Shown one piece after another: positions 58,957 to 64,000 of a stretch of 64,000 nt of DNA (its first letter is position 1; the number at the start of each line of letters is the position of its first letter). Under the pieces are notes generated by a model, which saw only the letters and a list, made by a program, of their open reading frames with translations, made no database searches and was not told where the DNA came from. Both the position numbers and the translations under genes were made by a program. The stretch comes from Xestospongia muta (Eukaryota > Porifera > Demospongiae > Haplosclerida > Petrosiidae): contig OY848923.1 of NCBI GenBank assembly GCA_963693285.1, forward strand, positions 6,838,920-6,902,919, in the 5' to 3' direction.

Positions 58957-59743
58957 TCATTGTCTAGGAAGGGGTGGATCCTTTGAAGATGGAATGACAA
59001 CTGGGTGTGGCCCATGGTATTGCGGAATTTCACAATCTGCAGTAAAATATATGCTGCAAGAATGAAATTATTTTAATCATATCTCTCATAATACTCAATA
59101 TTATACCTAATTTTTTTTCCATATGTTTGTTCAAAACTGGAACGAACTGCACGGATAATTGCATTAAGATCATCAACTCCAGGGTTGCATTTTTGTATTT
59201 TCAAATCCAATTTAATAATAGGTGTTTGGGAAGGAGCTTGCTCAAAGTCTTTTTTAATTGTCAAATTGAAATAATAACCTCGCTACAATATATATACACA
59301 GATATTACAATATTAATGTGACATCATTTTTGTTCCCTTACTTCTTCTATTAGCAGATTTTGAGTTAGAGCTAAAAGCAATTTGTCACAAGGTGGTGGTA
59401 TAACTTTTGAGTAAGTGATGATGACATCTACAGGCTCTGTATGGATCTGCCCAGAGCATTTAATAAGCATAGATAATTCCAATTGAAAAAATTGAACTTC
59501 CCAATTGTGGAAATGTATTTTCTCAATCTCAACAATGACTTCCTCTTTAGATTTTAGTACACAGACTCCTTTTTGGGTGTCAATTGCAGGTTTAAACCAT
59601 ATTACTGTAAGATCTTCTTCTTCTACACTAGCTTTACTTGCTAAATGTCCCTTAACTTTTTCAGCATTTTTCATTTTCTTTCCAATGTTAGAAATGAAAA
59701 TTCCCCTTACTTTCTTCACTGTTCCCCCACTAGCGCTTGCCAT
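58957..59743 (-). CDS. Single-module S-family protein (Q2), 3 exons
   Basis: Exons 59342-59743, 59107-59282 and 58957-59053 give 224 residues with consistent phases from ATG M-A-S-A-S-G-G. An upstream open stretch starts only with TTG. The N-terminal exon is lysine-rich and beta-like (I-F-I-S-N-I-G-K-K; W-F-K-P-A-I-D; V-D-V-I-I-T-Y), ending with a helix L-L-L-A-L-T-Q-N as in S-family B exons. Exon 2 has I-I-K-L-D-L-K-I-Q then V-D-D-L-N-A-I-I-R-A-V and Y-G-K-K, the strand-plus-helix pattern of C exons. Exon 3 is a Pro-rich tail ending L-P-R-Q. No signal peptide or membrane segment. Placement in the S family is by secondary-structure pattern and short motifs, hence moderate confidence. Function unknown. 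Confidence 0.65.
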
Positions 59744-60599
59744 TATTTTCTTCAACTCTGATGTTTCTTCAATATTGTACAATTTGCTGCATCATGATAT
59801 GTTATATATATGTCATGTGAAAAGTATGTAAATGAATAATTCATTAACAAATTCTTCATGTATACAACTCTATTTAAAGAGCCTATAATGAATCACAGTG
59901 ACCAGTAACATCTACTTCAGAATTCAGAAAGACAGATGTGTAGTATTGTAAACTTAATACATCCTTACTCTTTATGACAATAAAGAGGCAGGAATCACTA
60001 CTATATCCTCAGAGATCATAATAAGAGCTGTTTTAAATGCACGTATAATTTGAACAACTATCATTTTAAGGGCTTATATTCTTATTGTGCATGTAATATT
60101 TTAGATACATAAGGTCATGCATTTAAATACTTTCAGCTGTTATTAGACTATTTATGAGAAAAAAAAATTCCTTTCAAAAAGTATAGAAAGTGGACACTGT
60201 GACATAATTGTAAAAGTAAACGGTGATCATTTATTAAATATCTGGTAGGTTTTAACAAAAAATTGAAAACATAATGTTACATGCAAAGCAATCACTTTTA
60301 CTCTTAAAACAATAATTTTGGCCTAATAATCATAAAGTTGTAAATACATATGGAAATTGTTACAAACCATATAACATCATTCATGATTTAATTAAATACA
60401 CAATATTGCATTGCTGGACTATTAATATTGCTGTTATTTTTATTCATAACATATCTAGTCTACACAGCATTAATTATGATGATCTTTAACACATTGTCAC
60501 ATTTTTCAGCTGAGATGAAATACCATACTAGATACATTTTTAAAGTGTAAGCATAAAAAATAAATTCAAAATCCAACCATATAAATGTACATATAGGAC

Positions 60600-61800
60600 T
60601 GCATTGCAGATAAATTAGTTCTTATCTACAAACATTTTTGATTAGAATGAGTCCTTATATTGGTAGTCACATGACTATTTATCTGGTTAGTTCTATATAA
60701 AGTTTATATAATATGATATTAACATATATCACATGCATGATCTGTCTCTACATGTACACATACTATATAATCTTTTCATTATGCACTAGCATATATATAT
60801 ACATTGTATATTTTCTTATGGTATTTTTGTGTTTATTTTGTTTATTCATTAGAGTGATTTTTATTTTAATATTGCAAACATTATATGTTTGCTTATTTCT
60901 TAGAAAAAAGATTCAAAGATTCATTTACATGACCTTTAAGTCAACAGTCATATGCAGTAATACACTAGGGAAATGCTAGACTGTTTAAATAGTTATCATC
61001 ATGTTTCCAATTATAACCATGTTTCCAATTATAACCATGTTTCCAAGCTATAATCCATGCATTATATCATCTCACACCATTAAAATAAGAACATCAATTT
61101 TATGGAACATAATGTATTCAGTATATTATTAATATACAAATTGTTAAACCAGTGTACTACAAAATTATTTACTTAATATTAATCTATTTTTCAAATATGG
61201 TGTACTGCTATCTTAATTAATGCTTTTTTAGCGTTGCACTTATAATTATTACTGCTATAATGACAACATTTATTTTTAGAATAGTTTTTTCAAACTTTTA
61301 CTAATTTTTCAGCACAAAAAGGTATACTAAGTTGTTTTAAGTTAACTTGTTAAGTGATTTAGTTAACGATATATGTCTCACATATTAACATATTATATGT
61401 CTCATATATTAACAATTTCAATTTGTATACATTTTTTGTATTATTATTTTCTAGGAATTATGAATTCGTGTATATTGCCCAGTTGTTGTACTTGGACCAT
61501 TTTAAATGTATATATGAAATGATGTTGTGCTGTACACATGTAAATACAAATTTAGGTTAAATGATCTTTAAGTTTATTTTAACAACCATAATTTGACACA
61601 TAATTATTTTAAAATTCTGTTATCCATTTGATATTATACGTGTATGTACCTCATTCACATAACATCAAAGTTATATATTTAAAAGGTATGGATCATTGTA
61701 AGTATACCTGTAGCAAAAATTTATTTTATTCATGTGTATACGTATGTAATTGCAATTGATATGCAAGCACGTAGAAGCATAAAGGTTATGCAGTGAGAGG
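60600..61800. other. Gene-free interval with three short tandem units
   Basis: ATGTTTCCAATTATAACC is repeated near 61,000-61,045. The hydrophobic open frame at about 60.7-61.0 kb is AT-driven and has no family similarity. Confidence 0.5.
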
Positions 61801-61842
61801 AGCTGAATGATGTGATAACCGTTATCCGCCATTTTGAGTGGC

Positions 61843-62225
61843 AAAAGGAAAACATAAAAGCTGTTGTGCTGTAGGTTGTACTAATCGTTACACAGAAGGC
61901 TTTCCACAAGGTGTGATCACGTTTATATCTAAAGGATGGGGAGGTAGGATTTCAGATGTACATCTGACAGAAAACTGGTATTTTGGAGAACCTACTACCA
62001 GGTGATATAGTTTTGGCAGATAGGGGTTTTAATATACATGATAGTGCTGGCCTTTACTGTGCTGTAGTGAAACTACCTCCTTTTATTCGAGGAAAAAAAC
62101 AGCTGAGCAAAGCTGATGTGGATTTCTCTTGTCAACTATCTCATGTCTGTATTGATGTCGAAAGAGTAATTGGCCTAGTCAGGCAAAAATATACTATCTT
62201 ACAGTCAACACTTCATTATGTGTAA
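61843..62225 (+). pseudogene. THAP-type zinc finger fused to DDE transposase core, broken
   Basis: A frame starting at a former ATG now GTG gives [17 protein letters not shown], the opening of a THAP C2CH finger. It runs straight into [16 protein letters not shown], characteristic of a DDE_Tnp_4 (Harbinger-like) core, so the middle is deleted. A frameshift near 61,980 leads to [13 protein letters not shown] and [10 protein letters not shown], holding later catalytic-region residues. Inactive. Confidence 0.75.
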
Positions 62226-62384
62226 TGAGGAGGAAGACACTAGCACTGTAAATAAAGTAGTTGTTGTTTGTTGTGTATTGTGCAATTCCTGTAAATCAGT
62301 TGTTTCATTTAATTAAATTAATGCATGTTATCAAACGACAGTAATCTTTAAAATAATAATTATTATTTAAACAACATCCTAGTG

Positions 62385-63435
62385 CCTTTTTTTTGGTTTT
62401 CTCTGACAATCAGAACAGTACCATTTACCCTTTGGAATTGTGGTAATCTAAAGGCATGTTGTGTGAAACCATTGTATACAACAATCATTATTGTCACAAC
62501 AGATCATTAATTCCCCATATTCCTCTTTCCTGCAGTAGCACCATAATATCTCCACATGCACATTCTTCAACTTGTTCGTCTCCTGTTGATGAGATTGATG
62601 CTACTGGCTCCCTAGAGTACCACTTGCCCAATAGCTCCAGAAGAACACCAAGCTTTATAAACTGCTTGCATTTCTCTAAAGCTATAGTGATAAATGGTTC
62701 ATCTAGATATAGCTGCTGTATTACAAGGGCATCCTGTGTCCATACTACAAAGTCACAATAATGAGCATGGCAAAACTTCTGTTGTGCCTGAACTTGAAAG
62801 TAATAAGCATGGTACACATTCAATTCAGTGTGAACTCCCCATCACCTCTATTTATTAGGCAAAAAGAGGAGTCATTTGTTGTTTCAAGAAATGATTTTGT
62901 TACGGCATGAATATGGACGTTTCATCTCCAGAACACCCTCGCCACAACATTCACTTTGACTTTGCCATCAGGTGATGCACCCATGAATGGGTATGCTACA
63001 TCTACTGCTAATCCACTTTTCGAAATGGTGAGTGTTTCACGCATCCAATTGCAAAGTAGGTACCAGGAGAGGCTGGTATTGGAAAGACATTAATGTTTTC
63101 AACCCAACCATTAACATAGAAGTTATATGTATCTAGGCTTTTGTAGGACTTAAGACTCTCACCAATATAGACACTAGGAGTTTCAATAAGAAAGTTATAA
63201 ATATTGGGATACTCGACTTGTGGCCAATCGTACCAGACCACATAGATTTCCTGTCCATGATTATACATCAAGTATGGATCCTCTAATGCACCGAGCTTCT
63301 CCATCTTCTCCCTGTAGCGTTGCTTGGCAGTGTCATCCAACTCGTGGTAGTACGAGGAATACATTGGTGTCTCCTGTTGCATAGTACCTGGCTAATCTGG
63401 CTTCAGGTGCTGCCACTCTTGTATATGAACGTGCT
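62385..63435 (-). pseudogene. YqaJ-type exonuclease with C-terminal PHD finger, broken
   Basis: From the right: Y-R-E-K-M-E-K-L-G, then Y-P-N-I-Y-N-F-L-I-E-T and S-L-K-S-Y-K-S-L-D, a conserved front part of YqaJ-type proteins in invertebrate mobile elements. Then M-G-A-S-P-D-G and, one frame over, C-C-G-E-G-V-L-E-M-K-R-P-Y (the YqaJ nuclease core), Y-Y-F-Q-V-Q-A-Q and C-D-F-V-V-W-T. Last, after another frameshift, a PHD finger end (I-Q-W-F-H-T-T-C-L, P-K-G-K-W-Y-C) with an in-frame TAG. Dead element gene. Confidence 0.75.
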
Positions 63436-63488
63436 TTTGCCACTCAAGATGGCGCCCTAGCAACAGTTGCTTTTTTATTACGTTTCGC

Positions 63489-63515
63489 GACGTCAGTGCG
63501 TAAGCTCTATAAATA
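63489..63515 (+). promoter_or_regulatory. Probable core promoter of the last gene (CRE-like site and TATA box)
   Basis: GACGTCA at 63,489-63,495 is a cAMP-response-element-like core, and TATAAATA at 63,508-63,515 lies about 47 bp before the ATG at 63,562. It is the clearest TATA box I noticed in the window. Confidence 0.5.
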
Positions 63516-63561
63516 TACAGAGCACACATACCAAGTAAGCAAAAAATCTTAAAAGTGCATT

Positions 63562-63628
63562 ATGGAAAATGTGCCTAGTGACAGCTCTGCTTCAAGTGAA
63601 ACGGATCTTTTATTAAACGGATCTCAAG
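63562..63628 (+). CDS. First exon of a further gene, running off the window
   Basis: The ATG at 63,562 opens M-E-N-V-P-S-D-S-S and reaches E-T-D-L-L-L-N-G-S-Q before a GTAAGA donor; phase 1 at the exon end, as in the E receptors. The short Ser/Glu-rich start with an ExxxLL signal looks like the cytosolic N-termini of E1-E3, so it may begin another receptor. The remaining exons are outside the window or not recognised before 64,000. Confidence 0.45.
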
Positions 63629-64000
63629 GTAAGAAGACAATCTAGCTGTACAGACTCAGATTTGAGATCAAAATAAGTAATCATAAGTTAACAACTCTTG
63701 GTATATATGTATGCAAAATTTATCAAATTAAATCAAATCATGATTGTTTGAGAGAGAGAGAGAGAGCCATTTGCAAGAAATTCTCTTATTTATCGCTATA
63801 CTTCAGCCTCCCAACGATTGTATATAGAGTACGTGATGTTGGAGATCAAAACATAGATAGTTCTGCTCTTTTATTTACCTCCTTTTCAGCTGCGTTCTTA
63901 CTTGAAACAATTCAAGTGTAATTTATGCTCAGATTCATTCTATTATAACAAATAATAATAATAACAATAATAATAATGCTTGAAATATTGCCTTAAAGAA

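Larger units (their letters stand above)
61828..63453. mobile_element. Composite decayed DNA transposon with 21-bp inverted ends
   Basis: CGCCATTTTGAGTGGCAAAAG at 61,828-61,848 is matched in inverted orientation at 63,433-63,453 with one mismatch. Between them lie a plus-strand THAP/DDE transposase relic and a minus-strand YqaJ-PHD relic, facing each other. TTA just left of the element and CTA just right could be a decayed 3-bp target duplication, but this is uncertain. Confidence 0.6.

Noticed and set aside
60713..60979. Hydrophobic 88-residue open frame
   Set aside because: AT-driven composition, no family motif, no splice partners.
62494..62761. Plus-strand open frame opposite the YqaJ relic
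   Set aside because: Antisense shadow; the minus strand has the recognisable motifs.
1..64000. Caspase, NACHT, TIR or kinase domains and tRNA/rRNA genes
   Set aside because: Looked for because of the death-fold context; no motif or cloverleaf was recognised in either strand.

Overview
The window looks like nuclear DNA from an early-branching animal, most likely a demosponge of the Amphimedon type. It is AT-rich, genes are split by short GT-AG introns, two-pass membrane proteins carry animal-specific death-fold and ZU5 domains, and the mobile elements are eukaryotic (Tc1, THAP/DDE, YqaJ-PHD). The organism is an inference. All gene models below were assembled by hand; almost all of the multi-exon models keep reading frame across every proposed splice junction and give a total length divisible by three. 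One gene (7.7 kb) has an alternative acceptor, and another (14.9 kb) has an unresolved start.

The core is a tandem cluster of related two-pass transmembrane proteins. Each has a cytosolic N-terminus, one membrane segment, an ectodomain of about 240-290 residues, a second membrane segment and, usually, a short cytosolic tail. The ectodomains share a small motif (hydrophobic-x-F/Y-D/N, then an aromatic and Y/F-L). Cytosolic parts fall into three classes. (i) Tandem death-effector-like domains (DED): genes at 7.7-10.0 kb, 14.9-16.9 kb and 44.9-48.5 kb. (ii) Tandem DED in front of the first membrane segment plus ZU5, a UPA-like region, a death domain and a CARD-like domain after the second: 29.0-38.7 kb, about 1530 residues in 23 exons. 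(iii) No death fold, only Ser/Thr-rich or very short N-termini: 18.0-19.1, 24.4-27.2, 27.4-28.9, 41.8-44.8, 48.8-49.8 and 50.9-51.9 kb. Most carry acidic-dileucine or YxxPhi endolysosomal sorting signals. I do not know a described family with this architecture; it is my candidate for the new system.

A second, unrecognised family, called S here, is interleaved with the receptors. It consists of small modules (an exon with a Y-x-V/I-P-A-G-T-K/R-F motif, an exon ending L-L-x-A-L-x-K, and an exon with a beta-strand plus helix ending L-G-x-x-Y). Two-module genes lie at 3.6-5.5 and 10.2-14.5 kb, a lipid-anchored single-module gene at 50.1-50.7 kb, a single-module gene at 59.0-59.7 kb, and decayed copies at 0-3.1, 21.9-23.5, 39.4-40.4 and 53.9-54.7 kb. 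Each receptor block has an S gene or S relic beside it.

Layout: 0-6 kb S genes and S fragments; 6-7.4 kb palindrome and transposase relic; 7.7-20.6 kb the D receptors (D1, D2, D3) and an S gene holding a nested pair of transposons; 21.9-38.7 kb block 1 (S relic, E1, E2, F1); 39.4-48.5 kb block 2 (S relic, E3, F2); 48.8-60 kb single-exon receptor, lipid-anchored S gene, E4, then two duplicated units of decayed receptor plus S gene; 61.8-63.5 kb a composite decayed transposon; 63.5 kb to the end, the first exon of another gene. E2/F1 and E3/F2 are head-to-head pairs with 85 and 104 bp between start codons and share an exact 10-bp promoter element.
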